Positions 21,792-34,836 are shown, counted from the first letter of the stretch. The stretch: 64,000 nucleotides of DNA from Paramacrobiotus metropolitanus (GCF_019649055.1 NW_026570280.1:866368-930367); one strand, 5' to 3'. The notes: generated from the sequence alone by a model not told the origin. Numbers and translations are program-made.

Positions 21792-23011
21792 ATAAAATTA
21801 TAAAAATCTATCGTTGCATATTTCTATTACCTTGCATTACAAAGCACTGGTGATTGATTTAGTAAGAAATGTAAAGAACGTTAACCCTTAAAAGTACATG
21901 GTACATACTACATATACAGTGCAATACTGTACAGTACATTGCTCATTAATTATGATAATTAGAGTTCAAATAACAATGTATTTTTTGTTATAAAAGCATT
22001 GAGCAAACATACAAGCATATAATAATAATTTCTGTAATGTAAAAACTGCGAAATCAGCAAATTGCGCCATACCGTTGACAAGGTGGAAAAATTCATTGAG
22101 AAGTTCAGGCCAACTTTTTCGACTCGAGCCCTTGTTGTTTATAGCAGCCCCGAAACTATGTACACATTAAAAATATAGCATGCGTTACAACGCCATATAA
22201 ACTAAAAACATTTGCTTCACTTACTTCGTGTACAAGAAATTCATAAATTCTGCAATTAGCGGAGTAATCGTTAACAGGAATGCGACTTTGGCTCCAGTGG
22301 AAAAAAATTTGCAGCGACCCTGACGGACTTTTTCCAGTTGATCTGCACGCACACATAAGCATGCACGCAATAGACCATCAGGCTGGAAATAACTGTCAAC
22401 ATTGATTACATAGTACAGTCATAATGTACAGTAATAAAGAAAATAATATTCCATCGTACCTGTAAGTTTACATGAATATGTAAGTATAAATAAGTTGAGA
22501 AAAGAGCAAATAGTGATATTCAGTAAGAAGCAATTCACTTACTGTAAGTTGAAAGACTTTGACGCGCCAGATGCGTTAAAGTGCTCTTCCACAGTATGAA
22601 AGAATGTCAACAACTTGTTGAATAAAGCAGTGAAAGTAAACACAATATAACTATACAGTGTACAGTAGCATGCATACAGCAGATTGGCGCATGTCGAGTT
22701 TCACCATTATATTCAAGCAGTTCACACTGCAGATAAGCAATTAAATTACTGGGAAAGTTTGAAAATAATTATGTATATCATAAGTGCACAGCAGCTACAT
22801 GTGTTTAAAATAATTAAGAGACGCGCATGGTCTGCAGCATCAGCGCTGCGCTAATGTTGCGCTAATGTGCTAGTGCCGCTCCACGCGGTAAAAGAATGTA
22901 AACAACTTGTGTAGGAAAGTAAGCGTGTAAATTAGGTAGTGTATTTCTATACAGTATACAGTATACATATGCAGTAATCATATGCTGTAGCTGTGCTGAA
23001 TCATACGCTGC
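21792..23011. other. Right non-coding part of element A
   Basis: AT-rich, with no convincing gene on either strand. Short frames exist (for example 22156-22362, minus) but lack support. The segment next to the terminal repeat has runs of GTATAC/TACAGT-like words. Confidence 0.5.
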
Positions 23012-23130
23012 AGTTGGGAGCTGGAAGTACAGAGTACAACCGGGAACTGCAACTGGAAAGTCCAACTCCCAACTCCAGTTTTTGACGTAACCGACGCCAT
23101 CTTGTGTTTATACAGGGTCCGTTTTCTTCT
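23012..23130 (-). repeat. Right terminal inverted repeat of element A
   Basis: Reverse complement of the left repeat; ends in CT at 23130. The short protein-like frames seen in both repeats are the same repeat translated and are not genes. Confidence 0.93.
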
Positions 23131-23136
23131 GCATCC
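23131..23136. repeat. Target-site duplication GCATCC, right
   Basis: Matches 8818-8823. The flank that follows continues the duplicated 3' flank of copy 2. Confidence 0.9.
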
Positions 23137-24027
23137 AAAACGTCATAGACGTCAAGAAGCTTCATACTAATTTTATTAACTTTTTTTAACTTTATCATTC
23201 GATAATGCTAAACGGTTTGTCTGAAGTGTATTGTCAAAGTATAGAGACATGGAAAGAATCGACAAGGTGATAAAGAGGTTCTGAATAGGCAGTGATCTTC
23301 ACATCGTTCGAGGGGAGCGACGCCTTCGAGGGAGACAGAACACCAGCTGTTAAAAAAACTGAATTGGTGCGTAGAACGGAATAAATTCAGAAGAAGATAT
23401 GCCTTTAGCCGAATATGAGAACCGCGGTTCCACCGAGATACATTTTCATCCTCTCTCCATTAAACCACGATTTCCTCCTCCTCCTTATCACAAATAACAA
23501 AAATTTTCCAGTAGCATGTTAAAGTCTCCGTTAACGGAGTTTGGCTACTGTAGTTGCACTAATAGTAATAATAATAACATAAGTTCCACTGAACAACGGT
23601 CATCACATGTTCTAAGCTGAAGGTAGATTACTCGTAAATACATGATTGTATTATCTGCAACGTGCAAACCGCTTTATGCGGTTGTTTCATCGTGAATCTT
23701 GGTGGTACCGCATTTCGGTTAGCGAAAACTTAATACAAATTTTCAGCTCAAATTATTATGACCACGTGCCAACGCAGTCGAACGCACATGCAAGCTACAA
23801 TAATTAAAATGAAATGTGCCTCGAATTTCGGACAACAAGTGTACGAGCATCCTTCGTATGATTTTAGAAGCCGACCACATTAATAAAATTCTGCAACAAA
23901 AACAGAGTTAGTCATAACGGTAAAATTCCTTTAAATTTTCCGTTCCAGCCATGGTTTCGATTACGGAAGCCGCGTTACACAGTTGAATTTCCATACTCTG
24001 TAGGTAGGCGTTGCCGAAGAAATTCGA
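23137..24027. other. Flank right of element A
   Basis: No gene seen. Contains a block (ATTCGATAATGCTAAACGGTTTGT, about 23198-23221) also present at about 2504 and, inverted, near 38030, which marks it as array flank. Confidence 0.5.
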
Positions 24028-24400
24028 GTGAGCGAGGTCAGCCGGAGTGGTGCTGTAGCCGCTTTCCGATGTCCTTCACTAAAAGTAAAGAGCATCCTAT
24101 TTTCTCCAGGCCGCGAGAGTTTCAAAATTAATGCTAATGGGGCAAAAATGTATCTGCCATCAAGGTACGCGTACAGCCTGGTTTACTGGTCTTCGATCTG
24201 GGCGGCGGTGGATCCGGTGGTAACGGGAGTGGCCTTATTGTGGGATGCGGCGACAGTGTCCACACAGGTCACGTCCCATGTTAAGCACAGGCTGCATAAG
24301 CCAGCGTGTCCATGCGAATGTGGTCAATCCATCGGAAATATGGGATATGTCGGGGTTCGCAAGTGCAACCACTACCAAAAGGTATAGGCAGTCACACTCA
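24028..24400 (-). mobile_element. LINE 3'-end fragment
   Basis: Minus-strand frames show TWDVTCVDTVAASH, a frame-shifted Ala/Glu-type helix region and a FETL-like block. This is the same region as in the remnant at 3503-4336 but from a diverged family. Stops and shifts show it is dead. Confidence 0.55.
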
Positions 24401-24429
24401 CAATAATCTTCAGGCAACTGAACAACGCA

Positions 24430-25060
24430 AACCGCAACCCGAATCGGCAGGACGAGAACAGAGCCACTGGATGTCCGTGCCGTCCGGCGGACAGATCGGC
24501 GGCGGCACGAATGCTAGGTGGTAGCCTGCGTGCCGCCAGAGACCGGTCCGCAGCCAGCATTCCATCCGCGCCGCGAATGCGCACTGGTCGCTTCGCTTAC
24601 GGTGATGGTCAACGTAGTCGCGCACAACGGACCAGGGCTACCGGGCACCGACACATTGCGATGGAAATTGATGACCAGACCGGGGATTCTAGTGAGTTTG
24701 GCGATTTATTTCAGATAGCGGTAGGGCGCCACCAGGGAGCAGCCGTTGTACTTCCAAATAGCGTGATGCTTGTAAACGCCTACCGGCGTGCAGTCGACGG
24801 ACCCGCTGCACGTCATGGAGGACTTGCGCAGGGGCTCAATGAAAATTTCGTGGACGCGCAGCTATGACTGGCACGTGTACGTCGACTACCGGCCGTTTAA
24901 CAGTACGTTCGACACACCACTATCCCACCGGATTCGCGACCGACATTGTGGATCAAGAGGTAGCTCGCATTTCCGCTTCTGGTAGTAATGACCGTCTCCT
25001 GAGCGTGGCAATGCCGCCGTGGTCCTTGGATGATGGGTGTTGTGGTGCTGCCTAATGTGC
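24430..25060 (-). pseudogene. Decayed copy of the Ig-like gene
   Basis: Minus-strand frames resemble the intact gene at 32363-33318 in order: LLIHNVGRESGG (first Ig domain end), a block with SVDCTPVG, IWKYNG then APYRYLK followed by a stop, CATTLTITVSEA, and ECWLRTG. Each block is in a different frame or is interrupted, so the copy is dead. Confidence 0.7.
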
Positions 25061-26483
25061 CATTCTTGAAGGTGCGCATACTTTTATTGGTTTAGTTGGC
25101 ATGCAGAGTTATAAGTATCACATTCATCAGTTGCCAAAAAATTATCCAAGACCATATGCACGCATGCCGTGGCTGCTGTTGGTGTGTAGTGTGTATGTAC
25201 ATTTTCTGTTTCGTTTTCTTGAACTCATAAGGTTTATTCAAGTACAGCATACAGTGCATACTGTAACCCCATGTTTTTGTTTTTCTCTGACAAGGGTCAG
25301 TTTCTTGACCAATGCAATACTCCTGTTTGGAAGTAAGTATTCTTAGCAACATCATGGTATTCGTTAACTGCTGCTCGCATAATTACTACCCTAGAGGTTA
25401 AAATTAATATCTTTTATGCTAATTACTGCGAATGCTCAATAATGTTACCAGACACACTGGTCACCGCTGGTGACCTATGGTCAGTATAGGCAAAAAAAAA
25501 TATCTTTCTCAATTGCACTTTTTCCTCGGCAAATCTCGGTTTTCAAGCAGAAACTCGTACTCCTGCGAATACCGAGCGTTCCCGGGTTAAGCACCAAATA
25601 CAGTGCTAAAATACGAGTATAACACAGTACTAGTACAGTATTCTGAATGATAATCGAGTCATTCGAGTATACTGCAGTTTTATATGGTTGCAACCTTAAA
25701 GCAGTACCAATCATATCAGAAAATTAACTCTGATATCTACACTGATCATTCCTGCTTTAACGAATCTGGTAACGAGTAAAACCATATTTCTGTTAAGTTC
25801 GACCAGGATAAAATTGCATGCGGTGTGTGCAGTTATCAGATTATTAACCTATTATGGTGCAGTTTTAAAACGCAAAGTACTGAGCAATTAAATTCTTCGG
25901 TTTACATTAGGCATTTTGTAGATGGCTGTACCTAGTACGCAGTGACGCACTACCTTTGATTGCTTGTTGAAATTACAAAATTACTATTGTACTTACAGAT
26001 TCATGGCCTATAAAGCATTACCGTAGCACGAGTATTATGACTGAGATCCGCTTTACGCGCGGTTTCTCAAGCTTACAAACCTAACCCAACAGGTGCGGTG
26101 CAGGTTACCAATCACTGACTCACTCGAGAGCCGAGGTATCGTAGAGCAAGAATCCACCGCTGTACTGCTTTGATTGGGCCCGATGATTCGAGAATGCCGT
26201 ACCATGAAGACGTTATACAGAGTACATTGTACGTATGTGCTTTGTTTTCCAAGTACCGCCTTCGTACTTAGACTGCCGATCGATAGAATGCTTATTAGTA
26301 TCACCGCATGCGCCATGCGGTGTACGATCTCAGTCTCCACGATGGGAAACCAGTTGACTATTCCGGTGTTCATTCAGTATCGCCAAAAAAAGCTAGTTAC
26401 TCTTATTATTTTTTAACCAAACATTATACATAAGCGGTATTTGGCTAACTAGCGCCCGAGTTTCTGACTGCTAATCCGACGGA
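25061..26483. other. 5' flank of copy 3
   Basis: No gene seen. The last 450 bases match the upstream flank of copy 2, including the GACTGCCGATCGATAGA block at about 26271. Confidence 0.5.
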
Positions 26484-29131
26484 ATGATGGAGAAACTATT
26501 GAAGATTCCAAAGGCTACTGGCAATGTGTTGGCACTCAGCATTGCGGAAGTTCTCTTGGCACTTGTGGGATTCGCGGCAAATTTCTACAACCTGTTTTAC
26601 GGTAAGAAGCGGAATATCGGATGCCCTCATTTATTTCCGGCATGCTGCATGTGTTATCCAGCACTGGAACAGAACCGTAAATTTACGTATAAAATCAGCT
26701 GTAGTTAATTTTATGATAAAGTTTACTCTAATAGTTTTTTATATTTTCTATTCGCTGTTTTGCGGCTTAAATTTCCATTTCCGTTAAGCTTTTTTCTACC
26801 ATGAAGCATCCACCCAATCGTTGCTTATTACTTTTCCGCATGTTTTTTAACTCTGCAAAAGAGATAATTATAAAGTTTCGGACGAGGGTGACAGAGCGCA
26901 AAAGATATGACTAACAGCTGGCACTATTCTAATTTCCCATGACAGGCTAGGTAGTTACCTAATACTCATAACGGTTCTCATACTCATAATCCTACTCCTA
27001 ATTCAGAATTCATACTCATATAGGCTCTCACAATCATTACCATACTGTGGTCCTACTGGTCATCATACTTATGTTCATAATTATAAGTTATACCTTTGCC
27101 ATTACTCATACAGTCATATGGGTGTGTCGAAAATGTTATATTCGGTCGAAACCACGTCAGTCAACTCATCCGTCCACTCGTCAAAGATTATTTCATCTGA
27201 ATTTGAAGCGGAAAATCACTTTATCAGAAAATGACTTCACTATGCAAAATGACTTCCGTGAACTTGGATTGAATAGCGTGGTACAACAGGTGGAAGATTA
27301 ACAAATACAAGTGACAGTACTCGATATAATAACGATAACAAACTTTGTCAGTGTCAGTAAGAACAAAAATTCTCAATCATTAAGCATTATCATGTAAACG
27401 AAGTAACAAGCGAAAATTAACAAAAGTTAAATTTCCCTCGGTTCAAGTAGAATAAATCGCATTTAATTTGCGCGTACGGTTCAGCCTTTCGTATATATGC
27501 AGTTTAGCGTAATTCATTTGTCGTCGAGGGCGCAAAGCTCGGCGAGGATGCAACCGAGGATGCCGTAGAATTAGCATGGGCTATTACTACTTAATAATAA
27601 TACAGTATTTACCAAACAGTATAATGCCTTTACTTATAATATAATGCACATGAGCGCACTGTTATGAGTAGTGGCAAAGGTATGAGTTATGATTATGAAC
27701 AAAAGTATCATGACCGGTTGGTCCAAAGTATGGTAATGATTATGAGAGCTAATATGAGTATGAATTCTGAATTAAGAGTAGGATTATTCATTAAGAGTAT
27801 GAGGACCAATATTAGGTACATACCTAAGCCCCCATGACATCATTTGCATGTAAACCCGGGTACTACTCTACATGTGCTCATCGATCACATGCCGTACCGG
27901 TCTCAGCTTTCATCGACGGCAGTGCCTGTTGCTCTATAAAACATGACCAGATACTAGATAGTCATAGTCACACTTAACTGCATAGTGCATACTACCGTAC
28001 ATGTTAAGTGTGTCCTTGCTGCTGTTTACGTACCCCATTCGATATAAATAGATCGCGACCGTATTACCGTGTCACTGAATGTATCTATTACCTTGCATTC
28101 ACGGAATAGCCGGCTGCAATTTCAAAAATAACAGTTACTTTCTGTATAATGTTGGAGACCGACTACAGTTTCCGATGTTGTCGTCCCAATCGATAGCTTC
28201 GCATTGCTAAAACATTCAGGAGCTTGGCTGGTCTACAATAGCATAGAATAATATCTGAGCTCGTGAAAAACAAATGTTAGTAGGGAAACTCAAGAACGCA
28301 GAGATTGTATTTGTGAAAAAAAAATTGGTAGAGATGAACATTTACTGAACCGGTACTGATATTCGTTCGTTGCGAAAATTTCGTTGACCACACGTTCCTG
28401 AGATGAGTTTTCCCATTATTAAAATTTTATCTCAAAACATGCATCACAATAAATTGATTTTCTCTTCGAAAGCTTATTTTATCATGCTGTAGAATTTTCT
28501 GTTTGCAGGGATCGTATCAGCGGGAGAGAGTATTCCGATTGGCCAGACGCTGATCTTCATCGTTTCCATCCCGTTGTACGGACTACCGCTGGTATGCGGT
28601 GCCCGGTTTATGCTGGCCAGTGTGCGACTATTGCGTGGCCGGAGAAATTCCGGCTTCTTCGGTGAAGGTGTCCGCAACATTCCCGCGTGGCAGTTCGGAT
28701 TGTGCCAGCGTTTGGCTCTTATGGGCAGCGGCACGTGCCTGCTGGCCCTGGTTCTTGCGTGGTTCTGCGAGGTCGGGTTGGCCGCTAACCACCTCCTCTT
28801 GTCGGCCAAACTGGACGCCTTGTTTCCCAAACCTGACACTACACCCAAACCCAAACTGGAAGCGTGGGCAGCCGTTCAGCAAGCATTCCAGGCGGACCTC
28901 ACCGGACAGATGGTTATGCTGGCAGCGGTTCTGATACAGATCGCCGCTGTCATCGTCGTGGTCTTCATTATTCGACAAAGTAAATCCGTCCGAGAGGAGC
29001 TGGAGGCGGCTGGGCGGAACGCGGATGATCGCAAGGCCTCCAAGGAAGAGCACAAGCTGCTGGCGCGTTCGAAGGAGTGTAACGGACCACCGCCAGCGTA
29101 CAGTGACGGAAAAATGAAAATGACCGTGTAG
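26484..29131 (+). CDS. Four-pass membrane protein, PPxY tail, copy 3
   Basis: Exons 26484-26601 and 28509-29131, phase 1, 246 aa. It has the same four-helix layout as copies 1 and 2. The tail ends with PPAY and KMKMTV. The 1.9-kb intron is lengthened by an 886-bp inverted-repeat element (26945-27830); without it the intron is close to that of copies 1 and 2. A basic loop replaces the acidic loop after helix 2 (RGRRNSGFFGEG), so this copy differs most there. All splice sites are canonical. Function unknown. Confidence 0.85.
26936..27839. mobile_element. Inverted-repeat element with 9-bp duplication (MULE-like MITE)
   Basis: CCCATGACA flanks the element on both sides (26936-26944 and 27831-27839). 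The element (26945-27830, 886 bp) has arms of about 165 bases that begin GGCT-AGGTA and contain many CATACTCATA-like words. Copy 1 of the array, at about 510-525, has the empty site with CCCATGACA once. Nine bases is the duplication size of Mutator-like transposases. The 84-codon frame inside is not convincing, so the element is non-autonomous. Confidence 0.88.
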
Positions 29132-30064
29132 GACCAATGTGACCTTTACCTGGAGGCTTTACCGTTGAGTTCGCAGTTAATGACCTTTAACAGAGAATCC
29201 TTGAACAACTGTACGGTTTACGTGCCTTTAGAGAATCTTTCATTAAAATTCGAGTTCATAATAGACCGTGCTTAAATACTCTTCTCGATATCTGTATTAC
29301 GGCTTTTATGAATTTTTCATAGTACGTCTTCTGCCTCAAATTTTATATTAAAACATAGTAATCTTGTACGGGTGCTTCGATGCCCTAGAACTTCACCTGT
29401 TTGACTGTCATAGGAATTATGATTACTTCAATATTGTCGTATTACAAGAGTTACGGTGCTTATAACCACTTCCCTGCTTAGCTTTGCGGTATGAGCACTC
29501 TTCTCTCTCAAACTGGTATAGCGAAACAACTTTGAGAAACGACGGAGATACAAACAGGAACACTGAAACCAGGAATCCCTACGAAATACACGAACACACG
29601 AAGAACACCTTACTTTCGGTATCGGTTAATGCGAGGATTAGGCAAGGGCGAGGGTCGGCTCTGACACGAGCATACTGCGGTATCCTATGCTAAGATCAGA
29701 CTTGGATCATGAACATGAAGATAACCTTTAGAACATGCTGTCCCTATAATCCAGTTCACAACGCATTCCTCAGACTTGGAAGTTAGAAATAAGAAGAGTC
29801 TCAAGATCAGTAGCCACGAGATTGATGCCGATATTAGGAAGAACAAGAGAATTTATATTCTAGAAACACAGCATCATACGCGTCGAGAGGATTTAGAGAA
29901 CAGCAATTCAAACACGGGAAATAGGATTAGATAACAACATCAGCAGTGACGTAGGAGAAGGCGTTCAGGTAAACAGTAAGATAAACGGATGAGTACATAC
30001 TATCCAGTATCCACTCCTCCCATGTCAATATCATCCGTAAACTGGCCAAGGTACTGTATCGACT
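29132..30064. other. 3' flank of copy 3
   Basis: The first 300 bases match the duplicated 3' flanks. The rest shows no recognisable gene. Confidence 0.45.
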
Positions 30065-30660
30065 CAAGTTGGCACTATTTTCACACTGCGCCAAATCCAT
30101 GCTATGCAGCACCATGCGCCGTGCAGGTGTGCACTGAACTGCCTGAAAAGTATCTTTCAATCCACCCGGGCTTTTGATAGCGATTGCTGCTAAAATACGC
30201 AGTCCCGCATCGAGATCCCGTTAAATTTTCAAAAATAAACTCTCCCGTTTTCACCCAATAATTTTTGAGTACCGCGTTAGTTTGTCGTAAAATTCTGAAT
30301 AAAACGGTTAAGGCCGATTTTTTGAAATTTGCTTTTCCCCAAGATCGACGACCATGAGCGGTCAGCCATACAACACCCGAAATTTTGGGGTATTCCCCTT
30401 TAATCATGGGTGAACTGGGCTGATCTGGGGGAATCTCCCAAAATTTCGGTTGACAAAATTAAATTTATTGACGTCATAATTTTTTGACATTATAAATTAC
30501 AATTGTTTGTCAGGTTTGAAAATGTTGTGACGGCAGTCGCTTTTAACCGCCCGCCGGCGCCCGGGTTAATTGTATGATGCTGTTCAAGCAGTTCAGTGCG
30601 CACCTGCACGGCGCATGGTGCTGCATAGCATGGATTTGGCGCAGTGTAAAAAATAGTGGC
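30065..30660. repeat. Inverted repeat with 75-base arms
   Basis: 30065-30145 and 30585-30660 are near-identical reverse complements (both contain GCGCCAAATCCATGCTATGC). The spacer has a unique-looking 440-base segment with an open minus-strand frame of about 100 codons that I do not recognise. It may be a small DNA element or a folded duplication. Confidence 0.65.
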
Positions 30661-30860
30661 CGACTACGGACTGGTCGCTTCGCTTACGGCGATGGTTAAC
30701 ATTGTCGCGCAGAACAGATCAGGGCAACTGTGGCCGGCACGTGTAAGTCGACTACTGACCGTTTGACAGGACGTGCAGCATACCACTATCCCGCGGGACT
30801 CGCTACTGATTTTATGGATCCGGATTCAGGAGGTAGTTGGTACTTCCACTAATTACCTTC
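30640..30860 (-). pseudogene. Short remnant of the Ig-like gene
   Basis: Minus-strand words VVCCTSC and FCATMLTIAVSEATS match the pseudogene at 24430-25060, with the middle deleted. Confidence 0.55.
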
Positions 30861-31399
30861 GCATGGTAATGACCGTCTCCTGAGTGTGTGGCATCATGGT
30901 CGTCTTGGATGATGGTTGTATTGCTGTCCCAGTATCTTCTGTGCCAGTGTGGAGGATGCGGCTTCGCCAGAAGCCTGTGCAAAAGCCCCAGATGGTACTG
31001 TGAGGACTGCCGGCGCTAACCATTCTCTATAGAAAGGCTTGCAGCGACCTCCACAGCTGGTGAGAGTATGACGTTTCCCTTGTTTGATATTCCGCTGCCG
31101 CGCGTTCAGCTGCAACACAAACGGCTGAGCAAGACACGCGTTGGCTAAGCCCGGGTGTAAGGTTATGTAGAAACCTACGTTTGGTTAGTTTTCCGATAGA
31201 ATAGCATCGGGATAGCAAGACAAAGTCCGCTGTATTAATATCACGCATCGATATAAATACGAAAATGGCTGTTGGAAAAATCAAAGTAAATTTTAATCAT
31301 GCGATATTCATACGCATCAAAAACAGATGATTCTAACATACTAATTGAATATACACGGCTATCTCGTACGGGGAGATGTACAACGGAGTCGGTAGCGCA

Positions 31400-32090
31400 A
31401 TTTAAGGGAAGTGGTACTTGGTACCAAATTCATGTACAAGTACGAAATCTTTCGCATCTGCGCACTCACAAACCCATTTTTCTCTTGTCTTAAGACATTC
31501 TGTAGCCAGATGATTTGTAAACACTGGCGTAAAAACCGGCTGCGCGCGCAACATCCGGTTCGAGAGTTATGGCGGTTAGAAAATTCCAAAAAGTTTAAAT
31601 GCATTCCGGTGTACCAAAAAAAGCCTCATTATGGACCGATCTCCTTCGCATTTTGCACGTAAATACACATGGCCATGAAAATAGTTTTTACATGATCCAG
31701 ACTTCCATGAATATTTTCAAAATTTAAAATGAATTTTAAAATTTTTGAAATTCATTTTAAAATTTGAAAAACATGCTAGAACAGTGGATCGATGTAAAAA
31801 CGTTCATCATGGTTATGTGCATTTACGTGCAAAATCTGAAAGAGATCTGCCCATATTGAGACTTTTTTGTTACACCTGAATGCATTTAAACTTTTTGGAA
31901 TTTTCTAACAGCCATAACTCCCGAACCGGACGTTGCGCGCGCAACCGGTTTTCACTCCAGTTTATACAAATCATTCGGCTACAGAATGTCATAAAACAAG
32001 AGAAAAATGGGTTTGGGAGTGCGCGAAAGCAAAAGATTTCGTACATGTGGACGAATTTGGTACCATGTCCCGGGTCACTTCCCTTAACTG
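31400..32090. repeat. Inverted-repeat element (MITE-like), about 690 bp
   Basis: Arms of roughly 270-300 bases are inverted copies, with shared outer blocks TTAAGGGAAGTG and GGTACCAAATTC and inner blocks GCGCGCAAC and TTCCAAAAAGTTTAAATGCA. The centre holds an AT palindrome around AAAATGAATTTTAAAATTTT. It ends about 270 bases before the Ig-like gene start and could contribute to its upstream region. Confidence 0.75.
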
Positions 32091-32362
32091 AGTCTGGCAG
32101 AACGGAGCGAATCTGCTCCCGACCTCATCGGTTGCCAAGCAGCCGCAGTACAACGAAGCCAGCCATGCAATGCCTATGGTTGATAAACCGGCTGCACGTT
32201 CCGTACAGCTGCAGCATGGAGTACTATGTGCGCAGTGTATGGTAAGTACATGCCCGAATTCAATCGAATCCTGGTGACATAAACAATATCTAAGAGTTTT
32301 GTTGTGCAGGTTTGCAGTGGCACGGAGCTTCGCGAAATCTGGTTCACCCATTACGCAGGAAG

Positions 32363-33318
32363 ATGATGAACGACACGCTTCACAGAATTCTCTTAGCAGG
32401 AATACTGACAACAGTACCGCATCGTGTGGCGCGAGGCGGGAGTGTGGGACAGCCGCTGACAACAGGTAAGTTTTCTCGTGAATTTTTCCGGGCTATCAGT
32501 GTGCCCCAAAGCCCGGTCTTGACGTTTCAGTGCAGCGTGCCGCGTTGGCGGTGCAGCAGGCCGAGGCCAACATGACCGACAACGTCGTCATCCTGCCCTC
32601 CTTCAACTACGCGTCCCATCCGGCTAATATCGTCCGGGTCCCGTTGGGAGTCACGGCGACCTTTTCTTGTTATTCCGTTTTCGCGGAACGGGTTATCTGG
32701 CGGCACAACAACATCACCATCCAAGGCCACGTTACGAAACACTCCCCGAAAGGTCACTACTACCGGCTGACGTCCAGCCTGAACACCTCCCAACTCCTCA
32801 TCCACAATATGACCCGCGACGCCGCCGGGTCGGTGGAGTGTCTCCTGTCCTGCCATAACGACACTGACCTTTGCGTACTCCGCCAGTTCGAGCTGCAGCT
32901 GCAACTGCGCGTTGAAGACGTCTTCACGGAGCCCATGCGCAATGTGTCCACGCCGCTGTGGAGCTTCTCCATGAAGTGTAGCGGGTTCGTCGACTGCAGC
33001 CAGACGGGTGCCCAAGCGCACTTTATCTGGAAGTTCGACGACCGCTTCTTGACGGCGCCCTATCGCTACCTGCGGACCATCGCCCAAAAGTCACATGTAG
33101 ATGGTCTGCTGTCCACTAGGATCAGCTATCCCGTTACAGAAAAAGGAGATCCCGTCTGCAGCAGCACGCTGACCATCCGCCTGACCGAGGTGGTCAGCAA
33201 CCGGTCGGCGCGGGTGGACTGCTGGCTGCGCACCGATGTGCGCCGCCACGAATGGTTCGTCCAGTCGGCCTATGTCCATTTCTCGCCCTTCGCTGCACTA
33301 GATGATACCGATTTGTAG
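32363..33318 (+). CDS. Secreted protein with two Ig-like domains
   Basis: Exons 32363-32465 and 32531-33318 join in phase 1 across a 65-base GT-AG intron to give 296 aa. Exon 1 encodes a start followed by a hydrophobic stretch (RILLAGILTTV), a plausible signal peptide. Domain 1 (about residues 65-150) has ATFSCYSVF, Trp in VIWRHN and a later Cys pair (ECLLSC), the usual Ig Cys-Trp-Cys layout, with several NxS/T sites. Domain 2 has MKCSGFVDC, FIWKF and a final ARVDCWL. There is no C-terminal membrane helix, so it is probably secreted. At least three broken or partial relatives lie in the window. Ligand unknown; recognition or adhesion is inference. Confidence 0.75.
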
Positions 33319-34836
33319 ATACAGACAGCAGCAGCACCTTCTCTGCCAGTCGCTTATCGTCATCAGGTACACATCGATGATGTACGTAAAGGTGTACGTA
33401 ATGGTGATGTTATTTCAGGAGCTCCTGCGTCTTCCCTTCTGGTTTCAACTAGCTGACTGATTACTTAAAGAGGATCACTTTAATTTTCATTTCGTTGATG
33501 GCGGTGTTTACTAGTGCATCCGTTTTACTGTCTGCTCATACGTAGGTTTATCGTCGGTTACCCAACGGCCCCATTCTGTTATTCTTTGCTTTTCCATCCG
33601 GTGGTAGATTAATTATACTGTAGCTTTCACCAAAAAACTTTGCTTTATACCTTTGCTGTAGTCGTTGTGCCGTTTTCTGTATCCGTAGTCGTCCCGCAAT
33701 GGTACTAGGCTAAAACTACATCCTGATGAAGGCGCTTACAAGAAAAATGGTAGCGTGATGCATATTATAGAGTTTATCCAGTACGATGATAAGTGATGAC
33801 CTTTTTTCTTCCATGAGAAACGCCACTTGTGCGCTTTAACGCAAGAGACCTCAACGTTTCGTTCAACTTGCAAAACATCCTCGTATCTAGGAATCTAGAT
33901 GGCGGCATACCGAAAAAGTTGAGAAAACCAGTCCTGGAACTGGTTAGTGGAATAATCAGTTTTTCTTGAAACCCACTAGAATTTGAAAGTACAAGTAAGG
34001 TCCGTGCTTGTAGTCAGTGATCATGCTTGCCGAGCACGCAACATCGACTATGTTCTGCATCTGGCAGTATATCCATATGGCAATACATTATGGTTCTACG
34101 TACTCTGCTAAAATTTTTAAAATAGGGTTAGCCAATAGAGAATGGGGTATACAGTACACCAACGTAAACCGTAAAAACAAAACCTTGGATAAATCTAAAA
34201 TGAAAAGAGGCTATGCAGCATTCGGCTGTCCGCATCTTCCGCGTCGGTTCGTGCATTTTGAAACCAGATTACCACAAGCAAAGAAACAGCGCTAACCGAA
34301 GTACACTACTACCAAGATTCACGATGAAATATCAGCCTACAGGGGTTGCGAATAATATTTAGGATTAATTTGCAACGGAGACCAGTGGTCTGCCAATAGG
34401 TGGACCAAATTAGGTTTGCAGTGACCGCAGTTAAGCATCTTGGGTAATCCGCAATGGCAGCGTGAAGCGGGAATTGCGGGAGAAAACAGGAAGGCTCTCC
34501 AGAATTGATAATGATAATTATTATGACAGTCAAGCGGGCGATGCTCTAGGGAATCGACGCACTTGACGCATCCGTGCAACATCACTATGTTTTAAGATAA
34601 AACTTGGGCCAGAAGACGTATCATGAAAATCTGCGCATGACGGCTGTAATACAGATACAGATACGATACAGATACAAATACTTAAGTTGTGTCTACTATG
34701 GACTCGTATTTTGGCTTTCGATTCACAGAGGCGCGTAAACCGTAAACTGCTCAACGATTCCTTGTTAAAGGTCATTAACTGCGAACTGAATGATGAATCC
34801 ATGTGTCCAGGTAAAGGTCACGTTTGCCACCTTGTC
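33319..34836. other. Intergenic, contains inverted 3' flank of copy 4
   Basis: 33,800-34,000 resembles 37,250-37,400, and about 34,340-34,700 is the duplicated 3' flank on the minus strand. An open frame at 34017-34295 is unsupported. Confidence 0.45.

Larger units (their letters stand above)
8824..23130. mobile_element. Element A: complete Maverick/Polinton-type element
   Basis: A 14,307-bp element bounded by inverted terminal repeats and a 6-bp target duplication. Left to right it holds a small membrane ORF, polB (minus), a nuclease-like domain gene (minus), and a tight leftward block of protease, major capsid, small basic virion protein, penton-like capsid, integrase, a basic Pro-rich protein, a small hydrophobic-tailed protein and packaging ATPase. 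Last comes a rightward TBP-like fusion gene. This is the core set of Maverick/Polinton elements, also called adintoviruses. Breaks in polB, penton, integrase and the TBP fusion suggest it is no longer fully functional, although sequence errors cannot be excluded. Confidence 0.95.

Noticed and set aside
27047-27301. 84-codon frame inside the 886-bp element
   Set aside because: It starts in the repeat arm, has no recognisable motif, and the element is too short to encode a transposase.
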